Shown: one piece after another, positions 18,072-25,906 of the stretch
How positions within the stretch are numbered: the stretch's first letter is position 1
Layout: each line of letters opens with the position of its first letter
Assembly (NCBI RefSeq): GCF_000155675.2
Contig: NC_020911.1
Coordinates: 1,974,501-2,038,500 of the forward strand
Direction of reading: 5' to 3'
Origin: Octadecabacter antarcticus 307
GTDB taxonomy: Bacteria > Pseudomonadota > Alphaproteobacteria > Rhodobacterales > Rhodobacteraceae
Length of the DNA: 64,000 nucleotides
The notes under the pieces: generated by a model
What the model was told of the DNA's origin: nothing
The model's database searches: none
What the model saw: only the letters and a program-made list of their open reading frames with translations
Made by a program: the position numbers and the translations under genes

Positions 18072-18104
18072 GGATCTGACTGTTTGAGAGGAGGGGAAAG
18101 ATCC
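18072..18104 (-). ncRNA. Possible fifth CcsR-like hairpin
   Basis: Minus strand GGATCT ... AGATCC encloses a loop with CCCCTCCTCTC, a shifted version of the CCTCCTCCC motif. It lies between the DUF1127 stop and the four-hairpin array. The stem is short (6 bp), so this may be degenerate. Confidence 0.45.
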
Positions 18105-18116
18105 GAACTTTATGTC

Positions 18117-18332
18117 TTACGCGCCGTAAGCTGCTTCGTGGGCAATCTGACGGATCGATGATGGCGCAATTCGAAGTTCCTGCAGGTCACGTGGGGAACA
18201 CTGCTCAAGTTCCTTCAGTATCGCGAAGTAGACCTTACGCTTGGCTGCGTTCTCGGACATCTGAGCGCGGAACGCCTCAAAACGAGATCTCAGTGATGAG
18301 CCGGAAAAAAATGGTGCTGTTAATGTTGTCAT
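18117..18332 (-). CDS. DUF1127 small protein (CcaF1-like), leads CcsR array
   Basis: 71 residues, basic and helical: MTTLTAPFFSGSSLRSRFEA at the start and LRIAPSSIRQIAHEAAYGA at the end. The C-terminal DUF1127 domain (L..L...I.R) is followed by an IAHEAAYGA tail. In Rhodobacter the DUF1127 protein next to CcsR RNAs (CcaF1) is an RNA-binding factor. The sRNA array follows on the same strand, so one transcript processed into mRNA and sRNAs is likely. A close paralogue is at 49607-49822. Confidence 0.88.
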   Translation of the reverse strand: MTTLTAPFFSGSSLRSRFEAFRAQMSENAAKRKVYFAILKELEQCSPRDLQELRIAPSSIRQIAHEAAYGA

Positions 18333-18540
18333 GTCGCCACTCGATTTCTTTAGTTATTTGTGCGCTTCTTGTACTTAAGATGTATAACCATGCTGCAGTT
18401 GCACAATGGCCCTTTCCGCAATGCCGCCATGCAGCATTTGCATGAATGCCGCCGATGGGGGCTCCATCCGTTTTAGTTCGGGTCACTTTTTAGGCTTTAC
18501 GGATGCAGTGATGTCATTCGTGGTGATACTCCTCGTTGCC
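18117..18540. repeat. Duplicated block: DUF1127 gene plus upstream intergenic region (copy 1)
   Basis: The gene and about 200 bp of its upstream region recur at 49607-49955 and 51149-51235, where an IS1595 has inserted. The two upstream regions share, for example, GCTGCAGTTGCACAATGGCC and CATGCAGCATTTGCATG, then the block GATGCAGT.(G/C)TGTCATTCGTGG. Beyond it each copy continues into a different SOS-boxed gene on the opposite strand. Confidence 0.75.
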
Positions 18541-18585
18541 CGCCGTCGGCCATTGACTCATCATATCAAACTGAGAGAGATGGGA

Positions 18586-18600
18586 GAACATTACCAGAAC
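18586..18600 (+). promoter_or_regulatory. LexA (SOS) box upstream of umuD
   Basis: GAAC-ATTACCA-GAAC, a direct repeat with 7-bp spacing, which is the alphaproteobacterial LexA operator (the reverse of GTTC-N7-GTTC). It ends 17 bp before the umuD GTG start. Confidence 0.85.
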
Positions 18601-18617
18601 ACCAAGGGAGAATTCGT

Positions 18618-19052
18618 GTGCCTGTTTTTCCAGTTGAGACGCCAGTCATTGCAAATGGTATGCCTGTTCGTCTGGTTGCTAACGCCGTCAGCGCAGGGTT
18701 CCCGTCGCCTGCTGGAGATGACCTTGAGGACGAGATTGACCCCATTTCATGGGTTGTCCGGCACCCATCATCGACGTTTTGGTGGCGTGTTGAGGGTGAT
18801 TGCCTTTGGGATGCAGGCATTCGAGATGGGGATATTATTGCCGTAGACCGTGCTGGTAAGCGTCGAGTTGGGCGTGCTGTTTTGGCAGTCGTTGAAGGTG
18901 CTGTAACTGCGAAGATGTTGCGCAAGCGGGACGGGCGGTATTTCTTGGCTCCGGCCAACAGCAAAGAGAGCTTTCCAGATATCGAGTTGACGGAAGACAG
19001 CGAGATATGGGGCGTCATTGCAGGTGTGGTGCGGCGGTATGATCTTGAATGA
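18618..19052 (+). CDS. umuD: UmuD-like protein with Ser-to-Cys at the catalytic position
   Basis: 144 residues, GTG start with GGGAG eight bases upstream. S24/LexA-family self-cleaving DNA polymerase V accessory subunit. The cleavage context [13 protein letters not shown] (Ala-Gly) aligns with CGFPSPA of UmuD, and the catalytic Lys is present ([12 protein letters not shown]). The nucleophile position reads [15 protein letters not shown]: where UmuD has GDSM, here a TGC codon gives Cys. Autocleavage may be altered or lost. Translation is coupled to umuC by a 4-bp overlap, but umuC is truncated. The LexA box places the gene in the SOS regulon. Confidence 0.88.
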   Translation: MPVFPVETPVIANGMPVRLVANAVSAGFPSPAGDDLEDEIDPISWVVRHPSSTFWWRVEGDCLWDAGIRDGDIIAVDRAGKRRVGRAVLAVVEGAVTAKMLRKRDGRYFLAPANSKESFPDIELTEDSEIWGVIAGVVRRYDLE

Positions 19053-19252
19053 AGCGGCCCATTGCGATCTCGGACAGCGCAAACTTCTATGTCTCAGCTG
19101 AGCGGATATTTGATCCCACTTTAAAGAACGTGCCGGTGATCGTGCTGTCAAACAATGACGGGTGCGCCGTGGCGCGCAGTGATGAAGCAAAAGCGCTCGG
19201 CATTAAGAAGCCTGATACGCTCAGCAGGGATATGTTCCCGCTCGGCACCTAG
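19049..19252 (+). pseudogene. umuC: Truncated umuC (N-terminal fragment)
   Basis: 67 codons with the Y-family polymerase start ([18 protein letters not shown], then [20 protein letters not shown] and [10 protein letters not shown]). A normal UmuC is about 420 residues. The similarity ends at about 19205 and a stop follows at 19250. The rest of the gene is not in the window, so polymerase V is not encoded here. I see no IS end exactly at the break; 19253-19422 is unrecognised. Confidence 0.85.
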
Positions 19253-19422
19253 AGCTATCGCTGCCAAACTGGGGAAGGCAGCTATGCCCGGGATGAACTT
19301 CATCATCATAGAGCGCTTGGCCCTTATAGGTCCGTCGCTGATCATCAAGCGCGGACTGTGACAACATTTTCCCAGTGTCATGATAGTGCTGATACGAGAG
19401 GAATTTTTTGAATGCAGCTTAC

Positions 19423-20240
19423 GGCACTGTCAGAGCAAAATCGGTTGAGGCGGGCAGAGCGCGCAATTAGCGTTGCGGGATGACAAAACGCATCCTTTTC
19501 CGCTACTCCAAGACGAGCCCAGAGATCATCCGTCTGGCCGTCATGATATATGTTCGGTTCCCGCTTTCGCTTCGCAATGTTGAGGATCTTTTGCACGAAC
19601 GCGGTATCGATATCAGCCACGAAACCGTTCGTTTTTGGTGGAACCGGTTTGGCCCGCTGTTTGCCGCAGAGATCCGCAAGAAAAGGGTCAGCCAGATGCG
19701 CGCATATTCGAACTGGCAGTGGCACCTGGACGAGGTGTTCGTGAAAATCAACGGCGAGACGCACTATCTTTGGCGGGCTGTGGATCACGAAGGGGAAGTC
19801 CTGGAACGCTTCGTCACAAAGCGCCGTGATCGCAAGGCAGCATCGAAATTTCTCAGGAAAACAATGAAGCGCTTTGGTCGACCATATGTCATTGTGACCG
19901 ACAAGTTACGTTCCTACGGCGCTGCAGTGAAGGTCATCGGCAATGTCGACAAACAGGAAACCGGCCGTTGGCTCAACAATCGAGCCGAGAATTCACACTA
20001 GCCATTTAGACGAAGAGAGCGGGCCATGATTCGCTTTAGGCGGATGCGAATTTTACAGAAATTCGTCGCCGTACACGGCTCAGTCCACAACAATTTCAAT
20101 GCGTATCATCATATTTACAACCGATCAAATTTCAAGCTGAACTGCGCCACCGCTCTGACCGAGTAGCGCGACCTCTGCTTAGCCTAAGCGATTGAGGTTG
20201 CTCGAGAACAGTGACTTGTTCGCATTCGTCTGACAGCACC
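19423..20240 (+). mobile_element. IS6 family (IS26-like) element
   Basis: Ends GGCACTGTCAGAGC (left) and the complement of GGTGCTGTCAGACG (right), IS6-type inverted repeats, 818 bp apart. The 8-bp flanks (cagcttac and cgccaact) do not match, as expected for an IS6 cointegrate product or after rearrangement. Confidence 0.8.
19480..20166 (+). pseudogene. IS6 family transposase with an amber nonsense codon
   Basis: DDE transposase: HLDEVFVKINGETHYLWRAVD (first Asp), VTDKLRSYGAAVK (second Asp) and NNRAENSH followed by TAG, then PFRRRERAM in the same frame. The family has NSHQPFRRRER here, so a single CAG-to-TAG change stops the protein after 173 residues, just after the catalytic Glu. The frame would otherwise run to 20166 (about 228 codons). 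Confidence 0.88.
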
Positions 20241-20512
20241 CGCCAACTGCATTGGCGAGCTGATGCCATGGGCGTATCAGACCATGGTTGAGGAGTAGAA
20301 AGCTGAGATCGAAGCCAAAAATGTCGCTTGATCGGATGTAGTGTTGATGCTTGCGACAAAAGAGACCTTCCCTTTACGGACTTCAATGTCTGCTATCGCG
20401 CTTGATCTTGCGGCCATTGCTCACGGACGTTTGTTGCGCAATCTCTTTTATTGAGAAGCGGTGAGCCATTCGGCAAGTTGGTGGTAGTGGACTCGAATGG
20501 TGTTAGGGTGTT

Positions 20513-21391
20513 TCACTGTTTTGTGCCCGTCACCGATGGAATACCGGTCACGCTTGGAGCGGTTTGCATGCGCGAGGCAACTGCCAAAGTGATCGCCTGT
20601 GCTAAACATATAGGTGCGGTAATGGATCGCGACAAAGGTCCGGGATGTTCATGAGCCGCAAGGAGGACATGCGCTGACTTGGCCAACGGCGACAGCGAGC
20701 TGTCTGACAAAGCTACGATTTTCCGCCCTTGCGCTGCGACTTCTTCGACAATCGACACCACCTCGTTTGCGTAGAACCGGAATGAGACAGCCAACAGCGC
20801 ATCTTTTGGCCCGATGGTGCGCGCGATATGCGTGGCAAGTCCACCGCTGGGGTCAAGCATGATGCATTTCTTGCCAACCATCGTCAAAAGGTAGCGGATC
20901 AATTCGACCACTGGCGCAGATCGCAATTGACCCAAAAGGAACACCGTTTCTGCGTCGCCCAAAATCTCTGCGGCTTTGGCCAGATCATTGGCGTCGATCT
21001 CATCAAGCAGGCTTTGCACTGAGGCGGCATCGCTGACCACCATATCCCGCAACAAGTCCGCCTCGGAAAGACCATCGCGCGATTTCAGTTCTTGTTTGAG
21101 CGCATAGACCCGCGCCTCAAACCCCGGGGCTGCTGTCGCGAGGCGTTGTTGAAACAACGCTTGCAGGCTTCTGAAGCCATCATATCCCAGCGATTGCGCG
21201 AACCGCACAAAGCTGGACGCATGAATGTCACAGTTTTGGGCGATTGCATTGACCGAACGGACCGCCACGTCATTAGGATTTTGCGTCAGATATACCGCAA
21301 TCTGTTGACGTGTCTTGCTCATGCCGTCATATCGGTCATGAATCAAACGGATCAGGCTTTCGTAATCCTCCGGTGGCTGTGTTTGGGTCAT
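20513..21391 (-). CDS. RpiR-family transcriptional regulator
   Basis: 292 residues. N-terminal RpiR helix-turn-helix (residues ~10-85: MSKTRQQIAVYLTQNPNDVAVRSVNAIAQNC, SSFVRFAQSLGYDGFRSLQ) and a C-terminal SIS sugar-isomerase domain (~125-270: VFLLGQLRSAPVVELIRYLL, DALLAVSFRFYANEVVSIVEEVAAQGRKIVALSDS). RpiR-SIS proteins sense phosphosugars. The neighbouring iolD/iolE genes suggest it controls this cyclitol cluster, like IolR of other proteobacteria. It is last in the minus-strand series 25732-20513. Confidence 0.9.
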   Translation of the reverse strand: MTQTQPPEDYESLIRLIHDRYDGMSKTRQQIAVYLTQNPNDVAVRSVNAIAQNCDIHASSFVRFAQSLGYDGFRSLQALFQQRLATAAPGFEARVYALKQELKSRDGLSEADLLRDMVVSDAASVQSLLDEIDANDLAKAAEILGDAETVFLLGQLRSAPVVELIRYLLTMVGKKCIMLDPSGGLATHIARTIGPKDALLAVSFRFYANEVVSIVEEVAAQGRKIVALSDSSLSPLAKSAHVLLAAHEHPGPLSRSITAPICLAQAITLAVASRMQTAPSVTGIPSVTGTKQ

Positions 21392-21423
21392 TTTGGGTCG
21401 TCCCGGTTATCATGTTTCGGCAA

Positions 21424-22516
21424 TCAAACGTCGACCCAGCTTGCGCAAGCCGAGGACCTCTGAATGCTTTCAACTCGATGTTGAATTCGTAGGCCCTTTT
21501 GGAATGAAAACGTCTCTGTACGTTGTCCGGCAATTGCACGAGCATTACCAGCGACTTCGATTGACTTGAGGTCGTTAAACCCGATCTGATGGCCCAGAGC
21601 CACACAGAAACTGCCATACGGCGCGTGATTGGGCGTGGCATCTATCCAACGGAATCCTCTGGGATCGGTCGCATAATTATGCAGTTCGTTGAATCTTTCC
21701 TGATTGAAATAAAGAGCACCCTTTGAACAGTACACCTCAAAATCGTGCTGCATCTTGCGCCCCGTAGCGAGCCAATTACCCTCAATTGATCTACTGGTAC
21801 CATTTTCAAATCGTAGGAACGCGCGCCCAATGTCGCCAACCTCGATTGCGCGGCGTCCACGTTTGCCGTCAGGTTGCTCTGAAATGGTCGTCACGCCGCC
21901 GCCCATGACGCGTGCAATTGGGCCAAGCAAAAATTCTGCGGTCGCCAATGCATGACTGCCCAAGTCTGCCAGTGCACCGCCGCCTGTTGGATCGTGGCGG
22001 AACGTATATTGACCATCGGCGTCTGCCATATAGTCCTCAGCATGTAACCTGCGATAGCCATGGATTTAGCCCAACTCACCGCCAGCAATCATCTTGCGTG
22101 CGAGTTCAAACATCGGGTTGCAAATGTAGCTAAAGCCGACCTGTATTTTATGCTGGCAGACTCGGCTGCCAGGGCCATTTCAGCGGCGTCTGCGGCCAGG
22201 GGGGCAACGGCTTTTCGCAATAGACGTGTTTGCCTGCAGCGCCATCTCTTTGTGCAATGCATTGGGGGCGGTGATATCGAACACATCGATCTTAGGGGTT
22301 GGCCAACATCGAGCGCCAGTCGGATGTGGCATAGAAAAACCAAATTCATGGGCGGGGCGGGCGCCAGCTTTATCATTAATATCGGCCACTGTGTGCAGAT
22401 CAATCTGCATCTGCAGGTCAAAAACCTTTTGTGCAGTGACAATGCCAAAGACATAGGCCTTGCCCATGAAGCCAGAGCCGATAATCCTGATAGAGAATTT
22501 TTTGTTTTTAAGTCAT
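21424..22516 (-). pseudogene. Gfo/Idh/MocA family oxidoreductase, frameshifted
   Basis: The pieces read as one NAD(P)-dependent oxidoreductase in several frames: RIIGSGFMGKAY (Rossmann, just after the start), FDITAPNALHKEMALQA, then from 22029 GGGALADLGSHALATAEFLLGPI and the C-terminal sheet domain. The start ATG at 22516 overlaps the upstream stop (ATGA). An extra T right after it (ATGACTTAA) gives an immediate stop; removing it restores MTKNKKFSIRIIG. Further frame changes lie between 22030 and 22400. The gene is dead but shows that an inositol-type dehydrogenase belonged to this operon. Confidence 0.82.
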
Positions 22517-23481
22517 TTCAGTGCTTCTTTGTTAACGATCAACCGAAGGTCAATTGTACCGTTTAGGGTATCCATTGCATTTTCGATGCAGGACAAGGCC
22601 ATGCGTTCGCTGGCCTCTTCCGTCAACCCAGCGATGTGGGGCGACAGGATTGCATTGTCATGATGGGCCAGCGCCATGTCGCCCGTTGGTGGCTCGACGT
22701 CAAAGACGTCCAATCCCGCCGAATGGACACGCCCATCGGACAAGGCGGCGGCCAGTGCAGTTTCACATAGCACGCCACCACGCGCGGTGTTCGCGATGAT
22801 CATGCCGAGTTTCATTTGTGCGAATGCGGCGGCATCGAGCAGCGGCTTATCCCCGCGTGGCACATGCAGCGACAAACAATCCGCCCACGCCAAAGCGTCG
22901 GCCAGCGAGTCAATCGGTTTTACAGGGCCATCAGGCCAGCCCTGAGATTGCAGATAGGGGTCATAGGCGCAGACACTCATATCAAAGCCTACCGCCATCC
23001 GTGCCAGTTTTTGCCCCGCGCGGCCATACCCGATGATCAGCAGGTTCCGACCTGATATTTCGCGCTGTTCCAACTGGTTGCGCCAGCCCCATTTCGCCGG
23101 ATCACGTACCGCACGGTCTGCACGGATCGCCTGTTTGGCTCCAGCCAGTAGTTGCATCATCGCGTGTTCCGCGACCGAGACCGAGTTCACATCGCCCACA
23201 ATCGCCAGCGGAATACCACGCGCATTCAGTGCCGTCACATTAACCGCATCATAGCCGACGCCATGGCGCGAGACGACTTTCAGGTGTTCGGCACGGGCGA
23301 TGGTCACCGCAGACAGCGGTTGTGTCCTGATCACCAAAGCATCCGCAGTCTCGATGTGATCGGCATAGCTCGGCTCATCAATTTCTTCGATATAGGTGAC
23401 TTTAACACCCTCGGATTTCAGCACTTCAAGACTCGCGACACCCACTGGATGCAATTTTCCAGCAACAAGAAGATGCGTCAT
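22513..23481 (-). CDS. D-isomer 2-hydroxyacid dehydrogenase
   Basis: 322 residues. The N-terminal catalytic lobe is followed by the Rossmann domain with LLIIGYGRAGQKLARMA (NAD-binding glycines), NTARGGVLCETALAAAL (substrate Arg region), LDVFDVEPPTGD (Glu) and ILSPHIAGLTEEA (catalytic His). Phosphoglycerate-dehydrogenase-like, without the ACT domain of SerA. It sits in a cyclitol/sugar-acid catabolic operon between an HpcH aldolase gene and a dead oxidoreductase. A role in reducing a 2-oxoacid product of the aldolase is plausible but unproven. Confidence 0.9.
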   Translation of the reverse strand: MTHLLVAGKLHPVGVASLEVLKSEGVKVTYIEEIDEPSYADHIETADALVIRTQPLSAVTIARAEHLKVVSRHGVGYDAVNVTALNARGIPLAIVGDVNSVSVAEHAMMQLLAGAKQAIRADRAVRDPAKWGWRNQLEQREISGRNLLIIGYGRAGQKLARMAVGFDMSVCAYDPYLQSQGWPDGPVKPIDSLADALAWADCLSLHVPRGDKPLLDAAAFAQMKLGMIIANTARGGVLCETALAAALSDGRVHSAGLDVFDVEPPTGDMALAHHDNAILSPHIAGLTEEASERMALSCIENAMDTLNGTIDLRLIVNKEALK

Positions 23482-24290
23482 TAATACATTCCCCCATCGT
23501 CACCCGCGTCGCCGTCGCGACCGTTCAATTTGCGCCATGCCGTAACAGAGGCCCCAGCTGCGCCTGCAAGCAGGCGCGAGTCGCCGCTGACGGTGGTCAG
23601 GTTGTAACCCCAGCCGATGGCCTGTGTTGCATATTCTGGCGTGCCGCAGTGCAGACAGGCTGAGATCGCGTTCGCCTTGCAGGCCTCAGCTATCTGTTTG
23701 ATCAGGGCGATCATCTCGGGTTCTTGACGGTCAAACCCCGGCGGCAGGCGGCCCTCTTGGGTGCCCAGGGTCAGGTCTGCGGGGCCGACATAGATCCCGT
23801 CCAGCCCCGGTGTCGCGGCGATTTCGTCAAGGTTCGCTATGCCGTCAGCAGTTTCGATCATCGCCAGCGCCAACACTTCGTCGTTCGCGGCCACGCCATA
23901 GCCAGGAATCGCCACAGCCGCGCGTGTCGGACCAAAGCTGCGTTGCCCATAGGGTGGATAGCGCATGTAGGACACGAATTCCTCGGCCTCAGTGCGGTTG
24001 TTGACCATCGGGCAGATGATCCCCATGGCACCGGCGTCTAGCGCCTTCATGATATAGCCCGGATCGCGCCACGGCACCCGTGCCATCAGCGTCGCACTGG
24101 AAGCGCGCATTGCCTGTAACATTGGCAGGGCATCGCCATAATCAAGCGCGCCGTGCTGGATGTCGATTGTCACGCTGTCATAGCCCTGTGCGGCCATAAT
24201 CTCGGCTGTGAACGGATTGCCAATGGAACACCAGCCGTTCATCGCGGGCTTGCCAGCGGCCCAAAGTTGTTTGAGCTTATTATTTTGCAT
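23481..24290 (-). CDS. HpcH/HpaI family class II aldolase
   Basis: I choose ATG 24290 (AAGGGG six bases upstream); a TTG at 24305 overlaps the upstream stop. About 269 residues. TIM-barrel aldolase with NGWCSIGNPFTAEIMAAQGYDSVTIDIQHG, the barrel Arg in LMARVPWRDP, GIICPMVN, metal-ligand Glu in LAMIETADG and Asp in YVGPADLTLG. The family cleaves or forms 2-keto-3-deoxy sugar acids or 4-hydroxy-2-oxoacids using a divalent metal. Next to a hydroxyacid dehydrogenase and an aldehyde dehydrogenase it suggests a non-phosphorylated branch of sugar-acid breakdown. Confidence 0.9.
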   Translation of the reverse strand: MQNNKLKQLWAAGKPAMNGWCSIGNPFTAEIMAAQGYDSVTIDIQHGALDYGDALPMLQAMRASSATLMARVPWRDPGYIMKALDAGAMGIICPMVNNRTEAEEFVSYMRYPPYGQRSFGPTRAAVAIPGYGVAANDEVLALAMIETADGIANLDEIAATPGLDGIYVGPADLTLGTQEGRLPPGFDRQEPEMIALIKQIAEACKANAISACLHCGTPEYATQAIGWGYNLTTVSGDSRLLAGAAGASVTAWRKLNGRDGDAGDDGGMY

Positions 24291-24301
24291 CATATGCCCC
24301 T

Positions 24302-25732
24302 TCAAAACACAATCTGTAATAGCTTGGTATCAAGGTAGTCCTCGATGCCCTCAGAGCCGCCTTCGCGACCAAGGCCGGAGTAGTTGGTGCCACCAAAGGG
24401 TGCCTCGCTTGCGGCCAGCGCAAAGGAATTGATCCCAACCATTCCTGCTTTCAGTGTGGCCGCGGCTCGACGCGCACGCTCTGGGCTACGGGTAAAGGCG
24501 TAGGCCGACAGACCCATGGTCGAGGCATTCGCGCGTGCCCAAACCTCGTCGTCGCCCGAAAAACGACTGATCGCGGCAATGGGGCCAAAGTTTTCGTCGG
24601 CAAAGACCCGCATATCGTCGGTCACATTGGATAGCACAGTTGGCTCATAGAAATGGCCCACATTGAAGCCAGCGGCGCGTTGGCCGCCTGTTTCCAGCTT
24701 GGCACCGGCCGCGACAGCCTCTTGCACGATTGCATCCACTTCGGTCATGCGACCTGCGTTGATCAGAGGGCCCATTTCAACGTCATCATCCAGCCCGTCG
24801 CCCAGTGTCAGCGCTGCGGCGCGCTTGGCGAATTCGGCCACAAAGGTATCATGCAGGCTGTCATGTACGAAAAAGCGGTCGGGCGTTACGCAGACCTGAC
24901 CCGCATTGCCAAATTTCGAAGGCACACAGGCGTCCAGCGCGGCGCCAAGGTCGGCATCGTCAAAAATAATGCACGGCGCGTTGCCGCCCAGTTCCATCGA
25001 CACTTTTTTCACAGTTTCTGCCGCGTCGCGGATCATCTGCTGGCCGACTCGCGTTGATCCAGTCAGAGATACCTTGCGCACGCGAGGGTCGGCCATGATT
25101 GGACCGTAGGTATCAGCGGTTGATCCAACAACCAAGTTCATCGCACCGTCCGGAAGGCCACCAGCACGGATGCAATCGACCATGACCATAGCAACGCCCG
25201 GTGTCTGCGAGGAGGGGCGCAGGACAACTGGACAGCCTGCCGCAAGAGCGGGAGCAATCTTGCGGGCAGGAAGGGACGCTGGAAAGTTCCACGCAGTAAA
25301 GGCACCAACAATTCCAACAGCCTCTTTTGTGATCTCAAAACGGCCACCGGGGACGCGGCTTTCCACCACGCGGCCGTAAATGCGGCGTGCTTCTTCAGCG
25401 TACCAGCGGAACTGATCCACCGAAAGAACCCATTCACGCCCGGCTTGCGCCAGTGGCTTACCTGTCTCTGTAGAAATCATGAGCGCGGCTTCATCGCCGC
25501 GCGCGGTCATTTCATCTGCGATCCGGTGCATCGCATCAGCGCGGGCAAAGCCACCCATCGCTCGCAAGGGCGCCAGCGCGCTTGCCGCCGCATTGATGGC
25601 GCGCTTTGAATCGGCGGCCGTGGCTGTTGTCACATCGCCAAGTGGGGTTTCGGTCACGGGGCTTATGACAGTTGCGGTTGTCGCGCCGCGTTCCCAGTTG
25701 CCTGCGATGAATAGGCCGAATTCCTGATACAT
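24302..25732 (-). CDS. NAD(P)-dependent aldehyde dehydrogenase
   Basis: 476 residues, full-length ALDH fold of the succinate/glutarate-semialdehyde dehydrogenase type. Catalytic Glu in SMELGGNAPCIIF, catalytic Cys in NAGQVCVTPDRFFV, cofactor motif TGSTRVGQQ, and the conserved FGPIAAISRF and FGGTNYSGLGREGG near the end. It is the first gene of the minus-strand series and diverges from iolD across a 174-bp intergenic region. It likely oxidises an aldehyde released by the adjacent aldolase. Confidence 0.92.
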   Translation of the reverse strand: MYQEFGLFIAGNWERGATTATVISPVTETPLGDVTTATAADSKRAINAAASALAPLRAMGGFARADAMHRIADEMTARGDEAALMISTETGKPLAQAGREWVLSVDQFRWYAEEARRIYGRVVESRVPGGRFEITKEAVGIVGAFTAWNFPASLPARKIAPALAAGCPVVLRPSSQTPGVAMVMVDCIRAGGLPDGAMNLVVGSTADTYGPIMADPRVRKVSLTGSTRVGQQMIRDAAETVKKVSMELGGNAPCIIFDDADLGAALDACVPSKFGNAGQVCVTPDRFFVHDSLHDTFVAEFAKRAAALTLGDGLDDDVEMGPLINAGRMTEVDAIVQEAVAAGAKLETGGQRAAGFNVGHFYEPTVLSNVTDDMRVFADENFGPIAAISRFSGDDEVWARANASTMGLSAYAFTRSPERARRAAATLKAGMVGINSFALAASEAPFGGTNYSGLGREGGSEGIEDYLDTKLLQIVF

Positions 25733-25830
25733 TAGTTTTTCTCTCTGATGTTTATCTGACGTGAGCAGTCAAAGACTGAGCTTTGCAAAGCAAAGCGATT
25801 CTAAGCATGACCCCTCCCAAAAGAATTTTC

Positions 25831-25877
25831 ATGCAATGTTTGTTGCAAAATGTTTATAAAGTCAATAATCATTGCAA
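25831..25877. promoter_or_regulatory. TTGCAA-type repeated boxes between aldehyde dehydrogenase and iolD
   Basis: Three related boxes: ATGCAATG (25831), TTGCAAAATG (25843) and CATTGCAA (25870). The last two form an inverted repeat. The AT-rich divergent promoter region is a reasonable operator for the RpiR-family regulator, but no known consensus was matched. Confidence 0.35.
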
Positions 25878-25906
25878 ATTGAAATTAGATTATCGGAGGG
25901 GGCGAC

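Noticed and set aside
20228..20331. Short frame resembling the C-terminus of an IS66 transposase
   Set aside because: Only about 20 residues look similar (a PANxIxELxPWAY-like stretch) with stops around; too weak to annotate.
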